Shown in pieces: positions 1 through 11,522 of a stretch of DNA of 64,000 bases. The notes under the pieces were generated by a model that saw nothing but the letters and a program-made list of their open reading frames with translations, did not search any database and had not been told where the DNA came from. Source of the stretch: Augochlora pura (taxonomy: Eukaryota; Arthropoda; Insecta; Hymenoptera; Halictidae); the NCBI RefSeq assembly GCF_028453695.1, contig NC_135778.1, positions 33,407,214 through 33,471,213 of the forward strand. The letters are read 5' to 3'. Positions within the stretch are counted from its first letter, which is position 1; every line of letters begins with the position of its first letter. The translations under genes and the position numbers were made by a program.

Positions 1-1090
1 TCTCTCGGTTTATCCGTCTAAACCCCCCCCCCCCCTCCCCCACCCCTACCCCGTCCTCCCAATCACGTTCTCTATTCCAGTTACTTTCAATCGATTTCTT
101 CGTCCGGCGTCGTCGATTAATCGCGCCCGATTAATTCCCGACCGCAAGATCTCGTTTTTAAGCTCGTTGGTTTCGTTATTAAAACTTAATTCCCGCCGCT
201 CAACAGATTGTTCGTTCTAGTTCAGCTGTGCCGGCCGGTGGGCGTCGCCTCGATCGCGCGCCGGTCACGTGAGCCAACGCGGGACGCGAGACTCCGCCCA
301 CGCGACGGTCCCCACTACCCCCGGAATCGCGACGATGCGTAAGCGTACTCGTTTCCGTCGAAAGTCGATTTTTCATTTAGGCCTGTCGAAGTTCTCAAGC
401 GATTGTACAGGGTGTCGCCGAGACGGTGGACGCCGCGAGTCGCGTCCTGGGGACGCGGACACGGGGTCCGGCCTCGGGCACCGTGTATAGCGAAAAATAT
501 ACCTATTTATATTCAATATAGTTTTTCTTTGTTTAGTTAGTCTGCTATGTGGAGGTCGCGGCTCGTCCGGAAACGAAAGAATAAACGAGAGGGCCGAGGC
601 GTGCGATAGAAGCGCGACGGAGCGTGGCTCGCCCCGAGCGAGTCGGCTCCGACCGAACGGAGGCGGGAAAAGGACGAATTAAACAGCAGTCGTCGACGGG
701 TCCGCTTTCCCGCGCGAAAATCAAACGATCCGGCTACGCTTCTCCCCTCTCCTTCCCCTCTCCTCCCGTCGGCCGCGCGCCGACCGCGACGAATTACACG
801 CTACAAATTGCACACGAAGGAACAAACTAGTTAAAGACAAATATTGACCCGTCACCGGCACCCAGGCTTCCATTAATCCGACGCGTTCTCCTGTGGCCGG
901 TCAAAAACTGGCTCGCTCCCCTGTCGCCTCTCTTCCTCTCTCTCTCTCTCACTCTCTCTTTCTCTCTCGTTTGAAATCGTGCAATATGATAATCTCCGAT
1001 GAAACGCCACCGAAATTAGCCTCGGGCTGGCCCGAGAATCGGCGAGTCAATTTTAGGCGAGCTCCTAATTCAGGCCACAATTACAATTGA
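1..1090. other. GC-rich non-coding stretch with poly-C and CT tracts
   Basis: A C-rich tract occupies 23-46 and CT repeats lie at about 937-968. Short frames at 269-490 and 624-830 are compositionally biased and unrecognisable. No gene is supported. Confidence 0.6.
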
Positions 1091-1094
1091 GTCA

Positions 1095-2310
1095 GAATAG
1101 GCCTTAATCAGGTTTAAGTTGTGCCGCGATCCAATCAGAACTTCGTTGGACTGGGTCCTAATTGGGTCTAACTTACACCGGTTTTTTTTTTATCGAATTC
1201 AGTGTTAATACAGGTCTTAATCAGATCTAAGTTGAACTATGTTCTAATTAGAACTTCGTTGGACTGGGCCCTAATTAGATCTAAGTTGAACCGGGTTACA
1301 ATTAGAACTTCGTTGGACTGGGCCCTAATTAGGTCTAAGTTAAACCGGGTTACAATTGCAACTTTGCTGGACTGGGCTCTAATCAGGTCTCAGTTATTCC
1401 ACGTTCCGATTAGAACTCCATTAAACTGGGACCTAATTTAGTGTTACTTAGACCAGGTTCTTCTTAGAAGTGATGGCCCCAATGAGGTCTAAGTTAAACC
1501 ATGTTGCAATAAGAGATTTGTTGAACTGGGCTTTAATCGTCTCTAAGTTGCTCCCCGGTCCAGTTATAACTATGTTAGACTTGCTCCTAATTAAGTCTAA
1601 CTTGCATCAAGTTCTTGTTATAATACAGTTTTAAGGCAGCCCCTAACCAGGTCTAAGTTGAACCATGTCCCAATTAGAACTTCGTTGGACTAGGTCCTAA
1701 TCAGATGTAAGTTGGACTATGTTTCAATTAGAACCTCATTGAACTGGGCCTTAATTAGGTCTAAGTTACACTGCGATCCAATTAGAACTTCGTCGCACTT
1801 CATTCTAATTGTGTCTAATTTAAACCAGGCTCTACTTAGAACTCAGTTAATACAGACCTTGATCAGAGCCAAAATAACCCACTTTACAATTAGAACCTTG
1901 TTGAACTTGGCTCTAATCAGATCTAACTTACACCTCGTTCCGATCAGAACTGAGTTCAAATAAATACTAATTGGAGCCGAGTTAAGTAGGACACGGACCC
2001 CACTACACTTTGATATGGGTTTTAAATAATATCCAATTGTATAATTGACATAGGCCCGACGCAGAATTTAATCGCGCTGGAACCATAAATCAGGCCCCAA
2101 TTACTCCTAAGAATTAGGTCCCAAGCGGATCCAGTACACGGTTAAATTAGAATTAGGCTTGCGTTAAGCTCGGAGGTCCTAAGAATTAGGTAGTGTTCTA
2201 TCTTGTCAAGCACAGGTTCTAATCAGCCTCGGATTACAATAATCAAGCATAGGTCCTAATTATTACTCGAGTTAGGCGAGAATCGAGGCTAGGTTCGATA
2301 TCGGATTAGT
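1095..2310. repeat. 27-bp minisatellite organised as 54-bp dimers
   Basis: Two alternating 27-bp half-units build a 54-bp dimer. One carries TAATTAGGTCTAAGTT, the other CAATTAGAACTTCGTTGGACT. Order is clear at about 1200-1440 and 1640-1960 and decays towards both ends; related TCCTAATTA words continue to about 2310. Because 27 is divisible by 3, frames stay open and give fake repeat proteins (for example at 1202-1441, with LIRSKLN / IRTSLDWA). These should not be annotated as genes. Confidence 0.9.
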
Positions 2311-2319
2311 CCATGGTTA

Positions 2320-2730
2320 AGCCGTGGTTACTGATATGTCGGAAACGCAAAGAATTTTGCCGCGAATCTATCCGCTTCGTCTGACTAATAATTACGCGCG
2401 ATTAATAATTATAGGATATTCGGGGATCACGACGGACACGGATTTAATTATTCCGTCGGAAGAGAACGCGTATTCCTGTGCTCGGATTCCGATGGAGACG
2501 GGCCGGTCGTGTTTGATGTCGAGGCACTAATCCTAACATTAAGTTTTCACGACAAGACGCATGGGTAATTAGCTAATGATATGTGAGGATGTGCTTAATC
2601 GTTAATGAGAGGGGTGCGTTGCACGCCGAGAAGCGCAATACGGCCCTGAATAAACTCTACTGAAGGTACACGTCGATTTCCTGTCGCGAAAACGCCACGA
2701 ATCGCTCGCCCTGGGTCAAGTCTCGCCCTG
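2320..2730. other. Non-coding, nothing recognised
   Basis: Mixed-composition DNA between two tandem arrays. The short frame at 2324-2530 has no recognisable features. Confidence 0.5.
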
Positions 2731-2734
2731 GCAA

Positions 2735-4160
2735 TCGATTATCATTGACCCAAACTACTGGTAAAGCGGAACTAGCCTTTTCCCTGTATCTTCCAGGCGA
2801 CTATCTCCGCGCCGGTTTAATATTTTTCTCTGCTCTCCGTACCCATACATCCTCGTTTTCCGTTTCGAGTACGATATCGTCGACCTACGCTACTGCCGAT
2901 TCGATTTTAGGCCATGTTAAATTGTCCTCGGAATACAAGCCAAGACTTGGATGCGCTATTTCTAGAATTAGCTCGTACGAGGTTTAAATCAAATGTCGAA
3001 TGGTTTGTAATTTATTCTTAGCACTGATTTAATTATCGTTGACTCGTAATACTGACAAATCTAAATTTTTCACTCTACCGTTCTCCGGCCATAGTTATTT
3101 CAATAAATTATTAAACCGAAGCGTAAACGTAGCCCAATATGAGCATTTTAAAGTACTCGGAAATCTAAAATTGAAATTTCGGCTCTGGTAGAATTATCGT
3201 CGACTTGTACTCCTGACAAATTAAAACATTTCACTCTGTCGTTCTCGAATCATAGTTATTTCGATAAGTATTGCAACCGATGCATAGGTACGGTTTAATC
3301 TATGCAATTTAAAATACCTCAAAGTCTATAATTGTTATTACACTCTTGATTCAGTTACCGTTGACTCGTACTACTCAAAAATTTAAATCATCCACTCCGT
3401 CGTTCTGAAATCACAGTTAATTCGATGAATTTTGAAGCTGAAGCATAGATACAGCTTTAACATAGCTAATATAAGATTACAGCAAGTCTAGAATTAAATT
3501 TCCAGTTCTGATTGAATAATTGTTGATTCGTACTACTGACAAATTCTATCTTTCCATTCTACCGTTTCCGAATCACAATTATTTCGATAAATCTTGAAAG
3601 GTTAGCATAAGTACAGCTTTAATACAACCAATTTAAAATGACACCAAGTCCGAAATTAAAATCCCATCTCTGGTTCAATTATCGTCGACCTATATCACTG
3701 GTAACTGTCGTTAGACCTGCGTGAGGTGCTTTCAAAATTACATTTCGACCAGCAATCATTCTGTCATCACAAAATTAAAATTTCACGCAGTCCAAGACAT
3801 CTTTACTTTTGTTTAAAATACTTTTTTCTTTCGCGGCTGTGGTATCGTTGACTTGTACTACTGCCGATAATAGGTCTCGGTAAGATGCCGCATAAAATTG
3901 CAATTCAATCGGAGATAATTCCGTCACGTTTAAATTACAATTCTACAAGCTTCGAGACATCTGTAGCCGTTACTAAAATTAATTGGACCTAATGGTTGAC
4001 TCATACTACTGTCAACTTGAAATCACTTCTTAAAATCAACTTTCCAGTCGGGTCTTCGAATCGAACCTGCTTTGCAGACAATTCAGATGTCAATCACCAT
4101 CGAATCCAAGCTGAGGCTCGGTCATGGTTGACCTGCACTACTATTGGACCTAAAGTGGAG
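2735..4160. repeat. Tandem array of a ~161-bp unit
   Basis: A core like ATCGTTGACTCGTACTACTG recurs at about 3037, 3198, 3359, 3521, 3683 and 3846, a spacing of 161-163 bp. It then recurs at about 3993 and 4125 with shorter spacing. Less regular copies occur near 2741 and 2877. After each core come A/T-rich words and a second conserved stretch (TCACAGTTATTTCGATAA). Seen directly by aligning the copies by eye. Confidence 0.88.
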
Positions 4161-4189
4161 CGATTTCGTGGCGCGGATCGCGAAGTCTG

Positions 4190-4286
4190 CGACAACGGAC
4201 GATAGTCTAGAGCCAACGCAGCTATCACACTCCCGTAGAAAATATGTTCACTCTCTCCCTCTTTTGCGCTCTGTCTCTCTCTTGCG

Positions 4287-4320
<34 letters not shown>

Positions 4321-5137
4321 TTAATCAAAATACCAAATCCTTATTCTCTTTTCCCGCGCTTTGTTCTCGCTTTCGTGTGCACGCACTAGTCACACTCGAT
4401 CACGGTCCATTCGCGAAAAGAACACGTCTCCTCTCTCTCTTTCTCTCTCTCTCTCTATCTCTCGCACTGTCACACTCTCACACTCAGCAGTCGCTCACGC
4501 ATTCACTCGGTATAGTACTCGAGCTCTCCAGCTGTATGATATATTTATATAGGTGATATGTACGAAATGGAAGATTCATGTTTCGCCGCGGCGTTCCTCG
4601 CGAGACAGCAAAGCCGTTTCCCGGTTCCCTTCGTTAAGCGCGCCTCTCCTCTCTCTCTCTCTCTCTCTCTCTCCCGCACTTTCCAGTTTGTTTTTCGGCG
4701 TCCTCAGCTGTTCGAAAGCCGGAGGATCGCGGGTCCCCGACTCCCACGCGGCTTTCAGAGACAAACTTTCTTTCAGAAGCCGGTCAGAGCTCGCTGCGGA
4801 ACTTGTTGCACGTGTTCGAGCCCCTTCCCGCGCGAACTCCGACCGGGTTTAGGTCCGATTAATTCGGCCGGCACAGAGACAGGTCAAGGTCGGTCGCGGT
4901 TAGGCCAAGCAAATCCCCCTTGCTCAGTCGGGATCCGCCTCGTGTCGATCGGCGAGCAGGGAACCGGACACAGCTTTTCCACCTTTGACAGCTCGACGCT
5001 GCCGCTCGATTTTCAACCGCGTTTTTACCGCCGGGCTCCGCTCGCCGGAGACCCGTCCATCGTCGCCATTTTTACGCGTTCGCGCTTCGACCGTTCCGAG
5101 TTCAAAGTATTCGCCGCTTTGGGGAATTAAGCGCGCG
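4190..5137 (+). promoter_or_regulatory. Possible promoter and 5' UTR with CT/GA repeats
   Basis: Upstream of the candidate exon lie three CT microsatellites (about 4289-4317, 4432-4457 and 4644-4673), of the kind bound by GAGA-type factors in insects. A TATA-like stretch (GATATATTTATATA) lies near 4538-4551, and about 550 bp of CpG-rich DNA lead to the ATG at 5138. The open frames here (for example 4558-5130) are low-complexity Ser/Leu/Arg frames arising from CT repeats. Promoter activity is inferred from layout only. Confidence 0.3.
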
Positions 5138-5202
5138 ATGGCGTTCAAAGCGAAAGGAGTGTTCATAGTGATACTCATTGGGCTAAGCAGTCGTCGTTGG
5201 AG
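5138..5202 (+). CDS. Candidate first coding exon with a signal peptide, gene unknown
   Basis: An ATG in favourable context (GCGCGCGATGG) opens the short frame MAFKAKGVFIVILIGLSS, with a basic N-region and an eight-residue hydrophobic core, as in a signal peptide. It runs to a possible donor at TTGGAG|GTAACA; without splicing the frame stops at once. Composition changes sharply here, from CpG-rich DNA upstream to AT-rich, intron-like DNA downstream, as at many insect first exons. I found no matching downstream exon and do not recognise the protein. The donor is not optimal. It could be a real 5' exon of a plus-strand gene converging on Ace, or chance. Confidence 0.33.
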
Positions 5203-8021
5203 GTAACAAGTTGGAATAAATTATTTATAAATATTGAAATATTCGTCAGGTAATTCTTGGCACCGCCGTTCAGAAAATGCCGGCATTTTTTTTTTACTGT
5301 TTGTAGAAATGATGTGGTCTATATAAAAATAACGTAACTTGTTTAAAATCGTATATTTTTCAGTGATGGTTATAGTTGTACTGTCTTTGGATAAAATTGT
5401 TTCTGCTTGGTAAAAGCTAGAGTTTCATTTATTTAGAATTGAAAGAATAAAAATCGAATGTTTTCCGTAATATACAAATGATGAATTTTTGTCATTTGGG
5501 TATTGGTGATTGCGAAATGCCGAATTTTCGTCATGCGGACGAATATGTGTTTGGGTATAATCTTTTACAACACCACTGTCCGTAACACTGTTTCGCTGAA
5601 GTTCAATAAGAAAATTGCACGAACTTTTGTATTATATTATATTTGTACTGGGTAATATGATTTTTGTTTAGTATATTTCAAAATTAAATTACTATAAAAT
5701 AATGGCGGGTAGAATGGCTTCTTTTCCGTTGAAAGAACATGAAAATTCAAAAGGAAGATGCTTGATTGTCTCTATCTTTCTATCATGGAATCTATAATGA
5801 TCTTGTAGGAACCAGCAGACAAACCAAAATTACAGAGTTTTAAAAAGCAAAAAATCTAAATGTTTAAAAATATTAACAAAGTCATGGTGCTATTGTTCAA
5901 CCGAGAAAACGTTTTCGTTTTATTGTACTGAGCAGTGATAAAAAAGAAATTTATTAAATTGAGGTTACATTGAATGAAAATAACATTCTTTATCTTCCTT
6001 TTTCGTTTTGTGTTATAGGTATATTTATATTTTTAATAAAAATTCCTGAATAAGTTGCTTATATGGAATTAAAACAAGTGTTTACTTTTAATAAGTTTCT
6101 GGAACGTATTTACCATATTACAGGAATAACAACGAGTAAAACTCGTGATGAAAATTACTGGTAATAACTTATTAAGTATGAATGTCATTCTATTTTTTTA
6201 AATTGTAATAAAATTCGAATTCTTCCCAATAATATTTAAGTATTCAATTAAAATGCACGGAATAAAAATATGCTATTTCTTCTAAAGAATTATCGCAGTT
6301 GAAAAATTTATAATCACAGTAAAGAAAATGGTACGTCAAGAAGTGAAAAACGCGTTTCTATAAAACAAATTGTAAGAGTATAACAATTTTAACAAATTCT
6401 ATGAAAATGGAATTTTGCAAATCTCCCTAAGTACCACCATTTTCTACAAGACCCTCAAAAATAACGCGACATTATTTTCATACTCTTCGAAAGTCTTCAT
6501 ACTTCTGCGTTTTCTGTATTTTCTTTATTTCAATCCGTAGCTTACTCTCCATATTTAACCAACGTATGATCAAACCTTGAAACAATCACACCCCCAAACC
6601 TCCGAGTCGCTTCTCGAATAATTTACCCTTTATTTACGCCAAAGCAGCGGCACGTCCGTTGAAAATAGGTCGATGCAAAAGTATTTTTAGCCGCGAAGAG
6701 TCGCGCGTCAAAGAATCGTTGGGAACAAAAGTTGCTCGGGATTCACTTTTCCGCGAACTTCACTGCGTGCAAAACGTGTTAAGAAACAAAGGAATCCGGC
6801 GATGTCGATTTTTCAAAGGTAAACGCACACTGCAACCCTCCCCCCATCGACGACGTTACAATGCCAAAAATCTTGCGCCAACGCGGCGACAATTTGGGAC
6901 GCGATAAACGGCTTTCCAGGGCAGAGTCGGGCATTTCGGCGCCGCGGAAAATTTTCCGCAGCCGCGTCGTAGTCTCTTTTTTTCGGCTCGCCGATACTGC
7001 GGTCGATCCAGGAAATTCGATGGTTTCCTTTCGAGCGGAATAGTGGAGGCCGCTGTCCCGCGGGGAGCGATCACGGATCACTTGTTCGCGGCGGCGATCT
7101 TTCGATCGCCGTGCTGCCCTTAGTACGGTAAATCTATCTTAATTGGTACTCTCTGTCTCGCACTCTAAAACGTCGCTGTGTCTGTGTGTCTGTGAACCTA
7201 AGTTCACGGAAGAAAATTACACGGGTGCCTTAATTGTCTTACGTTCTACGTCACCTGACGGCACACGTAATTAGATATACAGCTGGTGTACTTGTCAGGC
7301 TGTTGCGCGCGAGAACCCCGGATTCTTTCGCTTAGCGTAATCCAGCCCCCTACCCACCCATTTTAATCCTCTCCCCCGTTTCCCCGGCAAAAGAATAAAC
7401 CGTCGAAACGGAAAATCCCGCCGCGTTCTGCCGCGCTCCGATAATGCCTTATTTAAACAATAGAGAAACGGCTCGCGAGAACCCGTTGAATAGCCGACCG
7501 CCCCGCGCGATTCGTTGCGGGGTATTAACCAACTGCGCTGGAAAAGGATCCGCAAACCTGCCGAAACTCTATACCGATTCTGTCTGAACAGAATGATCTC
7601 GAACGTTTTGTTTATCAACTTTTCGACTGTCACGTCGGTGGGCGACGAAATTTGTTTGGCAAACTTCCGTGCTCAGTTTTTGGTGTATTCTATTCAGCTA
7701 TAGTCTATTGTTTATTATAGTGTTTTAGCACATTTCAATAATTATTTTATGGATTTTAATTAACTTTGTGCGTTAGATGTATTTTTATTTAATGTATAAT
7801 TACCTTGACTAAAATGAGAACTTTTCAGTAAAGGAGAAATCGTTTATTGAAATATATATTATAATATATGAATAAATTATAAAATTGTTTTGCGTCTAGG
7901 AAATTCAAGAGTGTCGGATGTAATTTCTACGATGATTCTCATCGTTTTTATTGTTGCAGTATAAAACAATTCGTTCTGATTTCTTGTGATTTTTGTGGAT
8001 GTTTCTGTGACAGTCGATTGG
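5203..8021. other. Non-coding: AT-rich DNA with a GC-rich island
   Basis: AT-rich DNA fills 5203-6590 and 7690-8021. A GC-rich island at about 6600-7640 has overlapping chance frames on both strands and a short hairpin at about 7089-7112 (GGCGATCTTTCGATCGCC). No exon with convincing splice sites was seen. Confidence 0.5.
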
Positions 8022-8025
8022 TTAA

Positions 8026-8266
8026 CCCCTTTCACTACGACTCTTTTCACGCTGCGTTGATTAGTAATTATTTGTCCTTAATATATTCTTTAATAAGACC
8101 AGATAATTGTGTTCCTTCTATTATTTTTATTTACATCCGTTTCTAGACTCTGATAAAAGAAGAATTTAATTTTACTTCGATTTAAAAGAAACGAATAATA
8201 TTCATATTTAGGAGATCTTGCACGAAAAATTAACGCAAGTCTGACTCGTTGTTATAGTGCAAGGGG
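8026..8266. mobile_element. TTAA-flanked miniature inverted-repeat element (piggyBac-like)
   Basis: The 241-bp element is bounded by perfect TTAA copies (8022-8025 and 8267-8270). Its ends are CCCCTTTCACTA and the reverse complement of TAGTGCAAGGGG. The inner part is AT-rich and non-coding. TTAA duplication with C-run termini is the piggyBac-superfamily signature; the assignment is by that signature only. Confidence 0.85.
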
Positions 8267-8429
8267 TTAATAAAGTTGTGCAGCATATTTCAAGACGGTT
8301 TATGACATGTAACGACAGAAATCCTTTTTACGGATGAAGTGGCTGAAAATTGCAATGATATTTAGTACGAAGCACTGATTCAATTTCATTAGCGTTAATT
8401 TAAAGTGTCACCGTGTCTAATATTGAGAT

Positions 8430-8960
8430 AACAGACCAGACTGAATTATAGCTCGTTGATCTGTACCACCGGGGACTAATATTAGAATTCGACCAGTAAT
8501 AATTCTGCCGCCACGAAATTAAATTCCTGAAAGGTCCAAGACGCATTTAGCTTCCGTTTAAATGGATTTTCGTGTCCCCGTTCAGGCAACGTCGTCTCAC
8601 AATACTGCCCAGTCGATTTTAAGCCTTTTTTTAAATCGTTCTCAAACTTCAAGACGAGTCGGATGTGTCGGCGTGCTATTTCGGTAAGGAGATTCTGCCG
8701 CGTTTAATTTAGACTCACCGCCGGTCTATTATTCATTCGGAGCCGCGGCTGCATTATCGTTGATTTATACTACTGAAAAAAAATAGAAAAACTTCCCGGT
8801 GTCGCTGTTAAATTATCAACGGTTCGAAAGATCACCGAGTCGAAGATTAAAAGGTCGATTCCGGTTCAATTGTTATCGATCTCCGCCGCTTGTAACTGTC
8901 GTTAACCTCTGCATGGTGCCAAGAAAATTAAAGGATAAATACTCGATTATCATCATACCC
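8430..8960. repeat. Diverged relatives of the 161-bp unit
   Basis: Cores GCTCGTTGATCTGTACCACC (about 8451), ATCGTTGATTTATACTACTG (about 8756) and TTATCGATCTCCGCC (about 8872) resemble those of the array at 2735-4160. The phrase GTAACTGTCGTTA followed by ACCTCTGCATGGTGC is shared with about 3700-3730. This is an older or rearranged part of the same family. Confidence 0.7.
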
Positions 8961-9300
8961 GTTTTCACGCAGAATGAAACACGACAGTTAAAAACCGCAA
9001 CATCCGTTAAATAAAACGATATTTTTACTTTTACATAAAAAAATTATATAAAAAGGATATTGCTCGTTTTCTGCCGTATCTACTTTCTCGCGGAATGAAG
9101 CATGATAATTAAGAACAGCAAGATCCACTAAATACAAAGAGATTTTTACGTAAAGAATTGTGGAAAGAATATGCTTTGCTGTTTTGCCGTACCTGCTTTC
9201 TCGCGGAATGAAACATGATAATTAAGAAATGCTGGATCCGCTAAATAAAATGGTGCTTTCCAAGGGAAGAATTGAAAGAAGAATATTCTTTCTGTGAAAA
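8955..9300. repeat. Three tandem copies of a ~115-bp unit
   Basis: The phrase CTCGCGGAATGAAACATGAT (or a close variant) recurs near 8965, 9088 and 9201. Each is followed by AATTAAGAA..GC..GATCC.CTAAATA, giving units of about 113-122 bp. Confidence 0.85.
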
Positions 9301-10855
9301 GATATTTTTTCATAACATTTCGCGTGTTCTGTGATCGGCGATGAAAGGAAGGAAATTACGTTTCTCCGAGTTTTTCGTTTCCATCTCTGTCGTCACAATT
9401 TTTCTTTCGTCTCCGCCGTCTCTCCATTTGGCAAAAATATTTCGAAATAGCTTCGGATCGTTTCCGTCTCGCCTCTCCGCGTTCTTCTTCCGACGTGAGC
9501 AAGCCGTTGCGGCGACGTCGACGCGTCTCCAGCGCGGTTGGTTAATGCAAAACGCGAACGCAGAAACAGAGACCGCGACTATCTCCCGGCGGCCTCGCGC
9601 GCAACGGCGCCGCGTATTCTCGTATGTATACATACATACACACGTGCGAGTACGTATACGTATATATTTACAGCGCTTAACGGTATCATCCCTTAAGTGT
9701 CTATTTTGTTTTTCCATTTTTTTTTTTGCTTGTTGTTGTCCTCTTTGTAACGTGTTCACGATTAATTCACGAGGTGCCGTGTACCTTTTTTCCCTGTCCT
9801 TTTTCCTCGCGTCGTCCCGCGATATCTCTGGCAGCGGCGCGACCGAACCGAAAAAAACCCTCCCCCTCCTCCTCCTTCTCCCTCCGCCACACTGGACCCC
9901 ACTTTCGCTCCGTTTCACCCGGTGCATCAAGTTTTCCGCCCCGGATACCCGGGGAGCGAGAAAGAAGCGAATGGTCAAAACGAAAATAGAAAGAAAAAAG
10001 AAGCGGCAGCAGAAAAAAAAAAAACAACACCGCAGCCGAGCGACAAAATTATTTCATCCCGCCCTCTCGTGGTCCAATGCTCGTCACTCTCCTCTCTCTT
10101 CTTTTTTTTTATTTCGCAGAGAATGTTGTCGGCTTTTGTTTTCTCGTTGCCGAACGAAAGCGAGAAGACGAACAGAAATCCGAGGAATGAAAGATTGCAC
10201 CGATCGAATTTGACCTGGACTCGCTCTCTTTCACTCTCTTTCACTCTCTTTCTCTCTCACTCCGTCAACGAACTCTCATCCACCATGAAAACATGGACGT
10301 TCTCGTCCACGTGGTAACGTTCACGCCACCTCCCCCCCCCCCCCCCCCCCCCCGATAGTTTTTTCTGTTTTTTTTGTCCCTTTTAAGTGATTTTCCTAGT
10401 AATTTAATTGATCCGCTTCAGAAGCGAACGACACGACAGTAGACAAGTATAACTATACTTTACCGACGGTATTGTCATGGTATCTGTGCCCATCATCGTC
10501 CAAGTCCAGATCAAAAGTGCGCCCCCGCCGTCATGCCCGTTCCTGGTCCGTTTGAGAAGAAGAAAAAAAAAAGAATATGATTGATCGACGTCGATTCACC
10601 CCCTGAGTGCCTCCCGTCATTCCACCTCGTCTTTGCTGACCCGGTTCACCTTGCGCCCACCGAGAAAACTTCGCTCTAGGGTGCTCATCACCGGTTAGGT
10701 CTCCGTCGAAGAACGTATGACAATCGCCAAGTGATCGCGTTGTCGCGAACTGCGGATCTTTGCGCATCGATTTTTCGCATACAGTGGTCGCTGATTTGTT
10801 CATTTATCGAGCTCCGAGACGACGCACAGTGCGAATTGAAGTATGTCGGTCGAAA
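9300..10855. other. CpG-rich, low-complexity non-coding region
   Basis: Pyrimidine-rich and CpG-rich DNA with a poly-C tract at 10331-10353 and CT repeats at 10224-10260. A 290-codon plus frame (9341-10213) and a 222-codon minus frame (9310-9978) overlap on opposite strands. Both are dominated by Ser, Phe, Leu, Arg and Lys runs from the low-complexity DNA. Nothing distinguishes either as a real gene. It could be regulatory or UTR DNA. Confidence 0.45.
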
Positions 10856-11385
10856 AGAGAAGTATTTTATTGGAACATTGCCAATTGAGATTTTATTAAT
10901 TTGTTAATGTCGCTTTCTTTGATTTTGAGGTGGGTTTGATTGATTTGTTTTGAGATTGAATCTTTTTGGAAATTCATGGATCTACGTAAGAAATAGCAAA
11001 TATTATGTAAATTTAAGAATTTTGAATGAAAATAGGACTATTTTATTGAAAAATTAGTAATTGAGATTTTATTAATCTGTTGAAGACGCTGCCTTCGTTT
11101 TTAGGGCGGTTTTTATTGATTTTCTTTGAAAATGGATCTTTTTTTGAAATTGATGGATCCTATCCATGTTAATTGAAGTACTTTTAACAAGAATTGGATT
11201 ATTTTATTGTAAAACTAGTAACTGACATTTTACGAATTCGTTAAAGTCGACTTAGTGGTAATTTTTATTAATTTCTTTTGCAGTCCATGGATTTTTGTAA
11301 AAAATGAAAAATAATATGACAAGCGAAGAATTTTGAAAAATAATTGCATTACTTTATAAGAAAATTAGAAACTGAAATGCTATAA
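10855..11385. repeat. Tandem repeat of ~150-175 bp, four copies
   Basis: The phrase TATTTTATTG..AA..TAG.AA(C)TGA.ATTTTA recurs near 10864, 11039, 11198 and 11347. A second shared phrase TGGATC(T/C)..TTTTG.AAAT follows in most copies. Copies shorten and diverge to the right. Confidence 0.75.
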
Positions 11386-11404
11386 TAAAAACCATACAGA
11401 TCTA

Positions 11405-11522
11405 AATGAATTGAATCTTGTCACAGTATTATGCCAATAAATTGAATCTTGTCAGTATTATCCCAATAAATTGAATCTCGTCAGTATGATCCCAATAAAC
11501 TGAATCTTGTCAGTATTATAAA
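11405..11522. repeat. Short minisatellite, ~32-bp unit, four copies
   Basis: The unit CAATAAATTGAATCTTGTCA plus GTATTATCC repeats from about 11407 to 11520 with few changes. Confidence 0.85.

Noticed and set aside
1202..1963. Open frames encoding nine-residue repeats (LIRSKLN / IRTSLDW)
   Set aside because: They are the translation of a 27/54-bp minisatellite whose unit is a multiple of three; half-units appear equally in non-coding phase and decay into stops.
9341..10213. 290-codon plus-strand open frame, with a 222-codon antisense frame
   Set aside because: Low-complexity, pyrimidine-rich DNA gives Ser/Phe/Leu/Arg runs; frames are open on both strands at once; no motif or splice-bounded structure was recognised.
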